This document shows, one piece after another, positions 1-7,973 of a stretch of 64,000 bases of DNA. A program made the position numbers and the translations under genes. Where the stretch lies: positions 1 to 64,000 of the forward strand of contig NZ_NPKT01000015.1 of the NCBI RefSeq assembly GCF_008329565.1. The letters are read 5' to 3'. The stretch is from Mycolicibacterium sp. P1-5 (GTDB taxonomy: Bacteria; Actinomycetota; Actinomycetes; Mycobacteriales; Mycobacteriaceae). The stretch's first letter is position 1. Each line of letters opens with the position of its first letter. The notes under the pieces are model-generated. The model was not told where the DNA came from and did no database searches. It saw only the letters and a list, made by a program, of their open reading frames with translations.

Positions 1-54
1 CCCGACCACCGCCACCAACGCACGCGTATCCATCGCCGTCACCTTCTGGGCCAT
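1..54 (-). CDS. N-terminus of a putative IS481-family transposase (partial)
   Basis: Eighteen residues are visible from an ATG at 54 (start MAQKVTAMDTRALV), and the frame stays open to the window edge. The position just inside a putative IS end suits the start of the transposase, whose N-terminal part is normally a helix-turn-helix region. The fragment is too short to show a domain, so the call rests on context. A second in-frame ATG at codon 8 could be the real start. Confidence 0.4.
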   Translation of the reverse strand, partial: MAQKVTAMDTRALVAVVG

Positions 55-136
55 GAACCACTCTGGATCCCAGCCCGATCAGGTGTACGCGATGTCCCGA
101 GACATACCCCTGTACGCGATGTCCTGAGACTTCACA
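1..136 (-). mobile_element. End of an IS481-like insertion sequence (cut by window edge)
   Basis: Read on the minus strand, the element would start at 136 with TGTGAAGTCTCAGGACATCG. It then carries two 22-bp direct repeats (111-132 and 84-105, period 27, differing at two positions) built on TGTACGCGATGTCC. A start codon and short open frame at 54-1 follow. A TGT tip, tandem subterminal repeats and a transposase start just inside are typical of IS481-family ends as I remember them in mycobacteria. The tip lies about 30 bp downstream of the stop of the MBL-fold gene, so no gene is interrupted on this side. The other end lies outside the window. Confidence 0.5.
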
Positions 137-166
137 GTTCGCTCAGCGACGGTTTCCGCGCCGAAA

Positions 167-967
167 TCACGCGCGTAGGTAGTCCAACTGGGCGCGCACC
201 GACTTCTCGGCGGCGTCCCACAGCTCTTCGTCCACGTCGGTGTAGACGTGTTCGACGACCTGGCGCGCGGTGGCGTCCTCACCCAGCACCCGCAGGGCCT
301 GACGCACCTGATCGAGTCGTTCCTCGCGATGCGCCAAATACATCGCGGCGACGGCTTGCAGATCCGCGAGCTCCGGGCCGTGTCCGGGCAGCACCGCGCG
401 ATGCCCCAGCCCCTGCAGCCGGCGTAGAGATTCGAGGTATTGCGTCAGGCTGCCGTCCTCGTCGTCGATGACGGTGGTGCCGCGACCGAGAACCGTATCG
501 GCCGTCAGTACGGAACCTTTCCCGGCGCTGTGCTTGCCCCCGATATCGTCCACCAGGAACGACAGCGAGTCCGCGGTATGGCCGGGGGTGGCCATCACCG
601 TGATCCTCAGCCCGGCGGCGTCGATGACTTCCCCGTCGCTCAGCGGACCGCCGAGTCCGCGCAGAAATCCGCTCCCCACCGACCGCACCACCGCACCGGT
701 ATGGTCGACGATCTTGTCGATGCCCCCGATGTGGTCTTCGTGCTTGTGGCTGATCAGCACCAGCGAAATCGTGCCGAGCTCGGCGAGCCTGCCGATGTGC
801 TCGTCGTCATCGGGACCTGGGTCGACGATCACCATCTCGTCGCTGCCGGGTCCGCGCAGCACCCAGGTGTTGGTGCCGTCCAGCGTCATGATGCCCGGGT
901 TGTTGCACAGCAGTACCGAGGCCGTGTCGGTCACCGGCCGCAGTACGCCATACGCCGGATGGGTCAT
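167..967 (-). CDS. MBL-fold metallo-hydrolase (Rv3677c-like)
   Basis: A 266-residue protein of the metallo-beta-lactamase superfamily. The metal-binding motif HxHxDH is clear (His74, His76, Asp78, His79 in SHKHEDHIGG). Further ligand candidates are the His of the ATPGHT segment and the His of LPGHGPE, as in glyoxalase II/RNase Z-like enzymes. The C-terminal third resembles the LACTB2-like winged-helix region. No signal peptide, so cytosolic; substrate unknown. The ATG start overlaps the stop of the upstream RidA gene (ATGA), so the DUF4177, RidA and MBL genes probably form one translationally coupled operon. Gene order matches Rv3677c-Rv3678c in M. tuberculosis. Confidence 0.9.
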   Translation of the reverse strand: MTHPAYGVLRPVTDTASVLLCNNPGIMTLDGTNTWVLRGPGSDEMVIVDPGPDDDEHIGRLAELGTISLVLISHKHEDHIGGIDKIVDHTGAVVRSVGSGFLRGLGGPLSDGEVIDAAGLRITVMATPGHTADSLSFLVDDIGGKHSAGKGSVLTADTVLGRGTTVIDDEDGSLTQYLESLRRLQGLGHRAVLPGHGPELADLQAVAAMYLAHREERLDQVRQALRVLGEDATARQVVEHVYTDVDEELWDAAEKSVRAQLDYLRA

Positions 968-1419
968 TCCACCTCAACGATGAGCTCGACCTCTACCGGT
1001 GCGTCGAGCGGTAGCTCGGACACTCCGACGGCCGACCGGGCATGCGCGCCGGCGTCGCCGAACACCTCACCCAGGAACTCGGAGGCCCCGTTGACGACGC
1101 CGGGCTGACCGGTGAAGCCCGGCGCCGACGCGACGAACCCCACCACCTTGACCACCCGGGTCACATTGTCGAGGCCGGCGAGCGAGTCGACGGCGGCCAG
1201 CGCGTTCAGCGCGCACAGCTGGGCTGCCTGCTTGGCCTGCTCCGCGGTCACCTCGGCGCCGACCTTGCCGGTGTGAATCAGGTGGCCTGCCTGCGTCGGG
1301 AGCTGGCCGGAGGTGTAGACGAGATTGCCCGTACGGACCGCGGGCACGTAGGCGGCCAACGGCTTGGCCGGGGTCGGCAGGGTCAGACCGAGTTCGGTGA
1401 GGCGTTGCGACGCCGTCAC
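964..1419 (-). CDS. RidA/YjgF/UK114 family protein (Rv3678c-like)
   Basis: A 151-residue protein with the RidA fold: N-terminal LTLPTPAKPLAAYVPAVRTG, then LVYTSGQLPT, a central Ala-rich helix ending in NALAAVD, and the C-terminal SAVGVSELPLDAPVEVELIVE strand that carries the family signature. RidA proteins hydrolyse reactive enamine/imine intermediates made by PLP enzymes; many mycobacterial paralogues are untested. In this one the usual catalytic Arg before the final strand is not obvious (HARSAVGV). The GTG start at 1419 overlaps the TGA of the upstream 53-residue gene, and its own stop overlaps the MBL gene start, indicating coupled translation. Confidence 0.88.
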   Translation of the reverse strand: MTASQRLTELGLTLPTPAKPLAAYVPAVRTGNLVYTSGQLPTQAGHLIHTGKVGAEVTAEQAKQAAQLCALNALAAVDSLAGLDNVTRVVKVVGFVASAPGFTGQPGVVNGASEFLGEVFGDAGAHARSAVGVSELPLDAPVEVELIVEVE

Positions 1420-1577
1420 TTAGGCCGCTTCAAGTAGGCCACGTGCTGTTCCCCGGTGGGGCCGGGCAGGACCGCGACGAGCTCCCAGCCGTCGGCGCCC
1501 CACTGGTCGAGGATCTGCTTGGTCGCGTGGGTCAGTAACGGGACCGTGGCGTATTCCCATGTCGTCGGTTGGCTCAT
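1416..1577 (-). CDS. DUF4177 small protein (Rv3678A-like)
   Basis: A short gene of 53 residues starting MSQPTTWEYATVPLLTHATK and containing DQWGADGWELVAVLPG. The GWELV block and overall size match the DUF4177 family, small proteins of unknown function. The ATG at 1577 faces the divergent bagA promoter region. The TGA at 1416-1418 overlaps the GTG of the RidA gene by three bases, so it is the first gene of a three-gene coupled operon. Function unknown. Confidence 0.85.
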   Translation of the reverse strand: MSQPTTWEYATVPLLTHATKQILDQWGADGWELVAVLPGPTGEQHVAYLKRPK

Positions 1578-1642
1578 GGCGGAAGCTTATCGCCCGCCAC
1601 CTTTGGCACAGGGGGCTGCAGGGGCTTGGCTAGCATGCACAG

Positions 1643-2662
1643 ATGGCGACCACACCGAGCGACGGAAGCTCTCTGGCCTGGCCCTCCCGCCTGACCAAGG
1701 CGCGACTGCACTTCGTGACCGGCAAGGGCGGTACCGGCAAGACGACAGTCGCGGCGGCGCTGGCATTGACCCTCGCCGCCGGCGGCCGCAGGGTCCTGCT
1801 GGTGGAAGTCGAAGGGCGGCAAGGCATTGCGCAGCTGTTTGACGTTCCGCCGCTACCCTACGAGGAGCTGAAGATCGCCACGGCGGATGGCGGCGGCCAC
1901 GTCAACGCGCTGGCCGTCGACATCGAAGCGGCGTTCCTGGAATACCTCGACATGTTCTACAACCTCGGCCTCGCCGGTCGGGCGATGCGCCGGATCGGCG
2001 CCATCGAATTCGCGACGACGATCGCGCCCGGCCTGCGGGACGTCCTGCTCACCGGCAAGATCAAGGAGTCGGTGGTGCGGCTGGACAAAAACAAGCGGCC
2101 GGCCTACGACGCGATCGTCGTCGACTCCCCCCCGACCGGCCGAATCGCCCGATTCCTCGACGTCACCAAGGCTGTCTCGGACCTGGCCAAGGGCGGACCG
2201 GTGCACTCGCAGGCCGACGGTGTGGTCAAGCTGCTGCACTCCGAGCAGACCGCGATCCATCTGGTCACCCTGCTCGAGGCGCTGCCGATCCAGGAGACCA
2301 TCGAGGCCATCGAGGAACTCAAAGACCTCGGCCTGCCCATCGGCAGCGTGATCGTCAACCGCAACATCCCCCCGTTCCTGCCGGCCGACGACCTCGCCAA
2401 GGCCGCCGAGGGCGACATCGACGCCGACGGGGTGCGCGCCGGGCTCGAGAAGGCCGGAATCACCTTGGGCGACGCCGACTTCGCCGGACTGCTGACCGAG
2501 GCGATCGAGCACGCCAGCCGGATCAAGGCCCGCGCCGAGAGCGCCGAGCAGCTCGACCGCCTGAAGGTGCCGCGGCTGGAACTGCCGACGATCGCCGACG
2601 GTGTGGACCTGGGAAGTTTGTACGAGTTGGCGGAAACGCTTGCACAGCAAGGAGTCCGATGA
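1643..2662 (+). CDS. bagA: Get3/ArsA-like ATPase BagA (Rv3679-like)
   Basis: A 339-residue P-loop ATPase of the ArsA/Get3 group. The deviant Walker A GKGGTGKTT lies at residues 27-35 with the signature Lys28 present; the switch region VVDSPPTGR follows near residue 160. In M. tuberculosis the orthologues Rv3679 and Rv3680 were described as bacterial Get3-like proteins A and B, linked to growth on glycerol and nitric-oxide tolerance; this is from memory. Cytosolic, no signal or membrane segment. The bagB start lies 71 bp after the stop, so the two are probably co-transcribed. It diverges from the DUF4177-RidA-MBL operon, with 65 bp between starts. Confidence 0.88.
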   Translation: MATTPSDGSSLAWPSRLTKARLHFVTGKGGTGKTTVAAALALTLAAGGRRVLLVEVEGRQGIAQLFDVPPLPYEELKIATADGGGHVNALAVDIEAAFLEYLDMFYNLGLAGRAMRRIGAIEFATTIAPGLRDVLLTGKIKESVVRLDKNKRPAYDAIVVDSPPTGRIARFLDVTKAVSDLAKGGPVHSQADGVVKLLHSEQTAIHLVTLLEALPIQETIEAIEELKDLGLPIGSVIVNRNIPPFLPADDLAKAAEGDIDADGVRAGLEKAGITLGDADFAGLLTEAIEHASRIKARAESAEQLDRLKVPRLELPTIADGVDLGSLYELAETLAQQGVR

Positions 2663-2732
2663 ACCGTCCGGTGAACGAAGTGAAGAGGACGAAGCAAGCG
2701 GAAGCGAAGAGGACAATGGGAGGAAGTCGGTA

Positions 2733-3869
2733 ATGAGTACCACGCCCCCAACACTCGACATGAAGTCGATCCTGATGGACAGGTCCAATCGGGTCGTGGT
2801 GTGCTGCGGCGCTGGTGGCGTCGGTAAGACCACCACCGCGGCGTCGATGGCGCTGCGTGCCGCCGAGTACGGCCGCACCGTTGTGGTGTTGACGATCGAC
2901 CCCGCCAAGCGGCTCGCGCAAGCGTTGGGGATCAAGGAACTCGGCAATACGCCGCAGCGGGTACCGCTGGCTCCAGAGGTGTCCGGCGAGTTGCACGCGA
3001 TGATGCTCGACATGCGCCGGACGTTCGACGAGATGGTCGTCGAATACTCGGGAAACGATCGCGCACAATCGATTCTGGACAACCAGTTCTATCAGACCGT
3101 CGCCACGTCCCTGGCCGGCACGCAGGAATACATGGCCATGGAGAAGCTCGGCCAGCTGCTCGGGCAGGACCGCTGGGATCTGGTGGTGGTGGACACCCCG
3201 CCGTCGCGCAACGCCCTTGACTTCCTCGACGCACCGAAACGGCTCGGCAGTTTCATGGACGGCCGGCTGTGGCGGATGCTGCTGGCGCCCGGCCGCGGCT
3301 TCGGCAAGTTGGTGACCGGCGTCGTCGGCCTGGCGATGAAGGCCATGTCGACCATCCTCGGTTCGCAGATGCTTTCCGACGCCTCGGCGTTCGTGCAATC
3401 ACTGGATTCGACCTTCGGCGGCTTCCGCGAAAAGGCCGACCGCACCTACGAGTTGCTCAAGCGGCGCGGCACCCAGTTCGTCGTCGTGTCGGCGGCCGAG
3501 CCGGACGCGCTTCGCGAGGCATCGTTCTTCGTCGACCGGCTCTCGTCGGAGGGCATGCCGCTCGCCGGGCTGATTCTGAACCGCACCCACCCGACGCTGT
3601 CGGCGCTGACCGTCGAACGCGCTATCGATGGTATCGAGGCACTGGAAGCCGCCAGCGGTGACAACAACGGGGATCAGCTCGCCGAGGCGGTGCTGCAGAT
3701 CCACGCCGACCGGGCGCAGACAGCCAAGCGGGAAGTTCGTCTGCTGTCGCGGTTCACAGGCGCCAACCCGCACGTTCCGGTGGTCGGCGTGCCGTCGCTA
3801 CCGTTTGATGTCTCCGATCTCGACGCCTTGCAGGCAATCGCCGATCAGATCACCGGGGAGACTGTGTAA
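2733..3869 (+). CDS. bagB: Get3/ArsA-like ATPase BagB (Rv3680-like)
   Basis: A 378-residue partner of BagA. I chose the ATG at 2733 because GGGAGGAAG lies just upstream and the product then aligns with Rv3680 (about 386 residues); the frame is open further upstream, but that stretch reads as low-complexity charged residues. The P-loop is GAGGVGKTT (residues 26-34), so the signature Lys that marks the deviant Walker A of Get3/MinD proteins is Ala27. The switch motif VVDTPPSRNALDFL is intact. Known from the family: ATP-driven dimers handling membrane-protein or metabolic clients. The missing signature Lys suggests that BagB relies on BagA or has altered ATP hydrolysis. Confidence 0.88.
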   Translation: MSTTPPTLDMKSILMDRSNRVVVCCGAGGVGKTTTAASMALRAAEYGRTVVVLTIDPAKRLAQALGIKELGNTPQRVPLAPEVSGELHAMMLDMRRTFDEMVVEYSGNDRAQSILDNQFYQTVATSLAGTQEYMAMEKLGQLLGQDRWDLVVVDTPPSRNALDFLDAPKRLGSFMDGRLWRMLLAPGRGFGKLVTGVVGLAMKAMSTILGSQMLSDASAFVQSLDSTFGGFREKADRTYELLKRRGTQFVVVSAAEPDALREASFFVDRLSSEGMPLAGLILNRTHPTLSALTVERAIDGIEALEAASGDNNGDQLAEAVLQIHADRAQTAKREVRLLSRFTGANPHVPVVGVPSLPFDVSDLDALQAIADQITGETV

Positions 3870-3885
3870 GAAAGAGTGGCGAAAG

Positions 3886-4239
3886 TTAGCTGACGATGCG
3901 GTGCTTGCGCTGCGCGGCGAAGAATTCTGACCAGGACACCACTTCGGGGTGCTGCTTGAGCAGTGCACGACGCTGACGCTCGGTCATGCCGCCCCACACT
4001 CCGAATTCCACACGATTGTCGAGCGCATCCGCGCCACACTCGGCCATGACCGGACAGTGACGGCAGATGACCGCGGCTTTGCGCTGGGCAGCGCCGCGGA
4101 CAAAAAGCTCATCAGGGTCGGTTGAGCGACACAAAGCTTGTGAAACCCACGCGATCCGGGCTTCCCCGTCTGCAGCGTGGATGGATCCATTCAAAAGCGC
4201 TGCGCTTTGCTTGCGAACAGCGGTCCGAATACCTGACAC
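3886..4239 (-). CDS. whiB4: WhiB-family Fe-S regulator WhiB4
   Basis: A 117-residue protein with the four cluster-binding cysteines of WhiB proteins (ALC, then ICRHC, then ECGAD) and the WhiB turn EFGVWGGMTERQRR. The sequence RIAWVSQALCRSTDPDELF and the block after it match WhiB4 closely. WhiB4 senses oxygen and redox state through a 4Fe-4S cluster and, in oxidised form, binds DNA and represses antioxidant genes. I start at the GTG at 4239 (VSGIRTAVRKQ), which follows GAAGGGGAT and gives the usual length; the frame is open to 4317 but lacks a better start. Divergent from ponA2, as in M. tuberculosis. Confidence 0.93.
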   Translation of the reverse strand: MSGIRTAVRKQSAALLNGSIHAADGEARIAWVSQALCRSTDPDELFVRGAAQRKAAVICRHCPVMAECGADALDNRVEFGVWGGMTERQRRALLKQHPEVVSWSEFFAAQRKHRIVS

Positions 4240-4532
4240 CGACGATCCCCTTCGTCCGGCCGCTGTCTGCGGCTGACAATCTTCTGGTGTAGGCCGCGTA
4301 TGCGATCTACGCCACATTGCGACTGGGAGTGTTACCTGTATCGCACTGTCTGTTTAAGTTAGGTGGTCAGGTATCTTTTGCGCAACAGTTAGATCTCAGG
4401 TTTTTTGGGACGGCCGTCCAGACCGATCATGAACTGGCGTTTTCTGACCACGACGTAAATACCGTTCGATATCCTCGCGAGCCGAGGGATGCTGCGCAAG
4501 ACCCGTCCCGGTCTCTCGTTACTCTGTTAGTC
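4240..4532. promoter_or_regulatory. Divergent whiB4/ponA2 intergenic region
   Basis: 293 bp between divergent starts, clearly more AT-rich than the flanking genes in 4330-4480. No convincing gene is present. The whiB4 side has a good ribosome-binding sequence. The ponA2 side has none within 20 bp of its ATG but ends GTTACTCTGTTAGTC before the start, so ponA2 may be translated from a leaderless or near-leaderless transcript. No clear operator palindrome was found. Confidence 0.4.
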
Positions 4533-6950
4533 ATGTCGGAACGCCCGCCGGCCGGGGCCACGATCATCAAGCTGGCCTGGTGCTGCCTTTTGGCCAGTGT
4601 GATACTGGCGGCGCTCCTGTTTCCCGTGGTCGGCGGCGTGGGCCTGATTTCGAACCGCGCCTCCGATGTGGTCGCCAATGGTTCGGCTCAGCTGGTCGAG
4701 GGCCAGGTGCCCGCGGTGACGACCATGGTCGACGCCAAGGGCAACCCCATCGCGTGGCTGTACTCGCAGCGCAGGTTCGAGGTCCCCGGCGACAAAATCG
4801 CCGACACGATGAAACTGGCAATCGTGTCCATCGAGGACAAGAGATTTGCCGAACACAACGGTGTCGATTGGAAAGGCACGCTGACCGGCCTGGCCGGTTA
4901 CGCCTCCGGCGACGTCGACACCCGCGGTGGGTCCACGCTCGAGCAGCAGTACGTCAAGAACTATCAGCTGCTGGTGATCGCGCAGACGGACGCCGAGAAG
5001 CGCGCGGCCGTCGAAACCACCCCGGCCCGCAAGCTGCGCGAGATCCGGATGGCGCTGACTCTGGACAAAACGTTCACCAAGCCCGAGATCCTGGCTCGCT
5101 ACCTGAACCTGGTCAGCTTCGGCAACGGCGCCTTCGGCATCCAGGACGCGGCGCAGACCTATTTCGGTATCGATGCCTCGCAGCTGAACTGGCAGCAGGC
5201 CGCCCTGCTGGCCGGCATGGTGCAGTCGACCAGCACGCTGAACCCGTACACCAACCCGGACGGGGCACTGGCCCGGCGCAATCTCGTGCTCGACACGATG
5301 ATCGACAACGTTCCCGACAAAGCGGACGAACTGCGGGCCGCCAAGCAGGAGCCGCTGGGCATCCTGCCGCAGCCCAACGAACTGCCGCGCGGCTGTATCG
5401 CGGCCGGGGATCGCGCGTTCTTCTGCGATTACGTACAGGAGTATCTGGCCCGGGCGGGCATCAGCAAGGACCAGCTGTCCAAGGGGGGCTACCTGATCAA
5501 GACCACCCTGGACCCCGACGTCCAGAACTCGGTCAAGGGCGCCGTCGATTCGATGGCCGCCCCGGACATCAACGGGATCGCCAGTGTGATGAGCGTTGTG
5601 CTACCGGGCAAAACCGCCCATCCGGTGGTGGCGATGGTCAGCAACCGAACTTATGGCCTGAACTCCGCGGCTGGGGAAACCATGCAGCCGCAACCCTTTT
5701 CGCTTGCCGGTGACGGTGCCGGATCGATCTTCAAAATCTTCACCACGGCCGCCGCGATGGACATGGGCATGGGTATCAACGCCACCCTCGATGCCCCCTC
5801 GCGTTTCGAAGCCAAGGGTCTGGGCAGCGGCGGCGCCAAGGGCTGCCCCCGTGAAACCTGGTGCGTGCAGAACGACGGCAACTACCGCGGATCGATGAGC
5901 GTCACCGACGCTCTCGCCCAGTCGCCCAACACCGCCTTCGCCAAGCTGATCTCGCAGGTGGGTGTGCCGCGCGCTGTCGATATGGCCGTGAAGCTGGGCC
6001 TGCGTTCGTACGCCGAGCCGGGCACCGCCCGCCCATATGACCCGGAGACCAACGAGAGCCTCGCCGACTTCATCAAGCGGCAGAATCTCGGCTCGTTCAC
6101 GCTGGGACCGATCCAGGTCAATGCCCTCGAGCTGTCCAACGTGGCGGCCACGTTGGCATCCGGCGGCACCTGGTGCCCGCCGAACCCGATCGACAAGCTC
6201 TACGACCGCAACGGCAATGAGGTATCGGTCACCACCGAGACCTGCGACCAGGCGGTGCCCGAAGGCCTGGCCAACACGCTGTCCAACGCTCTGAGCAAGG
6301 ACGACGTCAGCGGTACCGCGGCCGGCTCCGCCCACTCGGTGGGCTGGGACCTGCCGAGTTCGGGTAAGACCGGTACGACCGAGGCACACCGGTCCTCCGG
6401 GTTCGTGGGGTACACCAACCGGTACGCGGCGGCCGCCTACATCTACGACGACTCGCCCACTCCGTCGGATCTGTGCTCGTTCCCGTTGCGGCAGTGCGGT
6501 GACGGGAACTTGTACGGCGGTAACGAACCCGCCAAGACGTGGTTCACCGCCATGAAACCGATTGCCCGGAACTTCGGTGACGTCATGCTCCCGCCCACCG
6601 ACCCGCGCTACGTCGACGGCGGTCCAGGCTCCCGCGTGCCGAGCGTCTCGGGGCTGACCCAGGACGCCGCGCGGACCCGCCTCAAGGAATCCGGCTTCCA
6701 GGTCGCCGATCAAGCCAGCTCCGTCAACAGCGTGGCGCCGGCCGGCACGGTGGTTGGTACCACGCCGGGCGGACAGACGATTCCCGGCTCGATCATCACG
6801 ATCCAGATCAGCAACGGCATACCGCCGGCCCCGCCGCCGCCTCCGCCCCCGATACCGGGGCTGGACGGCGCCCCGTTCGGGCAGACCGTCGTCGAGATCC
6901 CCGGCCTGCCGCCGATCACTGTCCCGCTGCTGGCTCCGCCGCCCCCATGA
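4533..6950 (+). CDS. ponA2: Bifunctional penicillin-binding protein PonA2
   Basis: An 805-residue class A PBP. Order: short N-terminal tail, one membrane anchor (residues about 13-37), glycosyltransferase family 51 domain (EDKRFAEHNGVD and GGSTLEQQYVKN), transpeptidase domain with SxxK at Ser398 (GSIFK), SPN at about 464 and KTG at about 612 (SGKTGTTE), one PASTA domain (VPSVSGLTQDAARTRL), and a proline-rich tail ending PLLAPPPP. It polymerises and cross-links peptidoglycan outside the membrane; mycobacterial PonA2 matters most in stationary phase and stress. The ATG at 4533 (MSERPPAGATIIKL) matches Rv3682; the open frame back to 4317 is not needed. Divergent from whiB4, followed by a metallophosphoesterase. 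Confidence 0.95.
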   Translation: MSERPPAGATIIKLAWCCLLASVILAALLFPVVGGVGLISNRASDVVANGSAQLVEGQVPAVTTMVDAKGNPIAWLYSQRRFEVPGDKIADTMKLAIVSIEDKRFAEHNGVDWKGTLTGLAGYASGDVDTRGGSTLEQQYVKNYQLLVIAQTDAEKRAAVETTPARKLREIRMALTLDKTFTKPEILARYLNLVSFGNGAFGIQDAAQTYFGIDASQLNWQQAALLAGMVQSTSTLNPYTNPDGALARRNLVLDTMIDNVPDKADELRAAKQEPLGILPQPNELPRGCIAAGDRAFFCDYVQEYLARAGISKDQLSKGGYLIKTTLDPDVQNSVKGAVDSMAAPDINGIASVMSVVLPGKTAHPVVAMVSNRTYGLNSAAGETMQPQPFSLAGDGAGSIFKIFTTAAAMDMGMGINATLDAPSRFEAKGLGSGGAKGCPRETWCVQNDGNYRGSMSVTDALAQSPNTAFAKLISQVGVPRAVDMAVKLGLRSYAEPGTARPYDPETNESLADFIKRQNLGSFTLGPIQVNALELSNVAATLASGGTWCPPNPIDKLYDRNGNEVSVTTETCDQAVPEGLANTLSNALSKDDVSGTAAGSAHSVGWDLPSSGKTGTTEAHRSSGFVGYTNRYAAAAYIYDDSPTPSDLCSFPLRQCGDGNLYGGNEPAKTWFTAMKPIARNFGDVMLPPTDPRYVDGGPGSRVPSVSGLTQDAARTRLKESGFQVADQASSVNSVAPAGTVVGTTPGGQTIPGSIITIQISNGIPPAPPPPPPPIPGLDGAPFGQTVVEIPGLPPITVPLLAPPPP

Positions 6951-6988
6951 TCGGGTGAAGGGCGGCCGAGGGCAGTATTCTGGCGACT

Positions 6989-7945
6989 ATGTCTGTGCCG
7001 TCCGCAGTGAAGACGTCCGCCCTCGCGGCCGCCGGTTCGGCCGCACTTGCGGTCGGCTACGCCACGGTGGTCGAACGCAATGCGTTCGTCGTACGGGAAG
7101 TCACCATGCCGGTGCTCTCGCCGGGGTCCACCCCGTTGCGAGTGCTGCATCTCAGCGATATCCACATGCGCCCGACCCAGCGGCACAAGCAGGCCTGGCT
7201 GCGTGAACTGGCCCGCTGGGAGCCCGACCTGGTGGTCAACACCGGCGACAACCTGTCGCACCCCAAGGCGGTGCCCGCGGTCGTGCAGGCGATCGGCGAC
7301 CTCCTGTCGGTGCCCGGCGTCTTCGTGTTCGGCAGCAACGACTACTTCGCCCCGAAGCTGAAAAACCCCGCCAAGTACCTGTACGACAGCGACGATCGCG
7401 TGCACGGCAAGCCGCTGCCGTGGCAGGACCTGCGCGCGGCGTTCACCGAGCGCGGCTGGCTCGACCTGACCCACAACCGTCGGGACTTCGAGGTCGCCGG
7501 GCTGAGCGTTGCCGCCGCCGGCGTCGATGACCCGCATCTGGGCCGGGATCGCTACGAGACGATCGCGGGTCCGCCCAACCCGACGGCCAATCTCAGCCTC
7601 GGCGTCACCCACGCGCCCTACACCCGGGTACTGGACCGGTTCGCCGCCGACGGCTACCAGCTGATCATGGCCGGCCACACCCACGGCGGACAGTTGTGCC
7701 TGCCGTTCTACGGCGCCCTCGTCACCAACTGCGACCTGGATCGCTCCCGAGCCAAGGGTGCATCCCGCTGGGGCGCCGACACCGCGCTGCACGTGTCGGC
7801 GGGCATCGGCACCGGACCGTTCGCTCCGTTCCGGTTCTGCTGCCGTCCCGAGGCCACCCTGCTGACTCTGGTGGCGGCCCCGATCGGTGGGCACGACGAG
7901 GCGCGAACCATGGTGCGCTCCAGCCCCACCGCCTCGGTGCGGTGA
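6989..7945 (+). CDS. Membrane-anchored metallophosphoesterase (Rv3683-like)
   Basis: A 318-residue calcineurin-like phosphoesterase. An N-terminal hydrophobic Ala-rich segment (residues about 5-25) suggests a signal anchor. Metal-binding blocks follow in order: LHLSDIHMRP (D-x-H), NTGDNLSH, FGSNDY (the GNHD block with Ser for Gly and Tyr for the final Asp), LSLGVTHAPY and MAGHTHGGQL. The YkuE-like subfamily acts on unknown, probably lipid or phosphodiester, substrates at the outer membrane face. It starts 38 bp after ponA2 and may be co-transcribed with it. Confidence 0.88.
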   Translation: MSVPSAVKTSALAAAGSAALAVGYATVVERNAFVVREVTMPVLSPGSTPLRVLHLSDIHMRPTQRHKQAWLRELARWEPDLVVNTGDNLSHPKAVPAVVQAIGDLLSVPGVFVFGSNDYFAPKLKNPAKYLYDSDDRVHGKPLPWQDLRAAFTERGWLDLTHNRRDFEVAGLSVAAAGVDDPHLGRDRYETIAGPPNPTANLSLGVTHAPYTRVLDRFAADGYQLIMAGHTHGGQLCLPFYGALVTNCDLDRSRAKGASRWGADTALHVSAGIGTGPFAPFRFCCRPEATLLTLVAAPIGGHDEARTMVRSSPTASVR

Positions 7946-7973
7946 CCGCGGCAGCCCGCTGTCCCAGCCGGCG

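Noticed and set aside
84..132. Two direct repeats as an operator of the MBL gene
   Set aside because: They lie downstream of its stop and at a TGT-tipped IS end with a transposase-like start inside.
1456..1842. 128-codon plus frame
   Set aside because: Overlaps the start of bagA in another frame and the DUF4177 gene antisense; no family features.
2601..2732. Upstream extension of bagB
   Set aside because: Inside the end of bagA; charged low-complexity residues; the ATG at 2733 has a good ribosome-binding site.
4317..4532. Upstream extension of ponA2
   Set aside because: AT-rich intergenic; PonA2 orthologues begin with the short tail before the membrane anchor, as at 4533.
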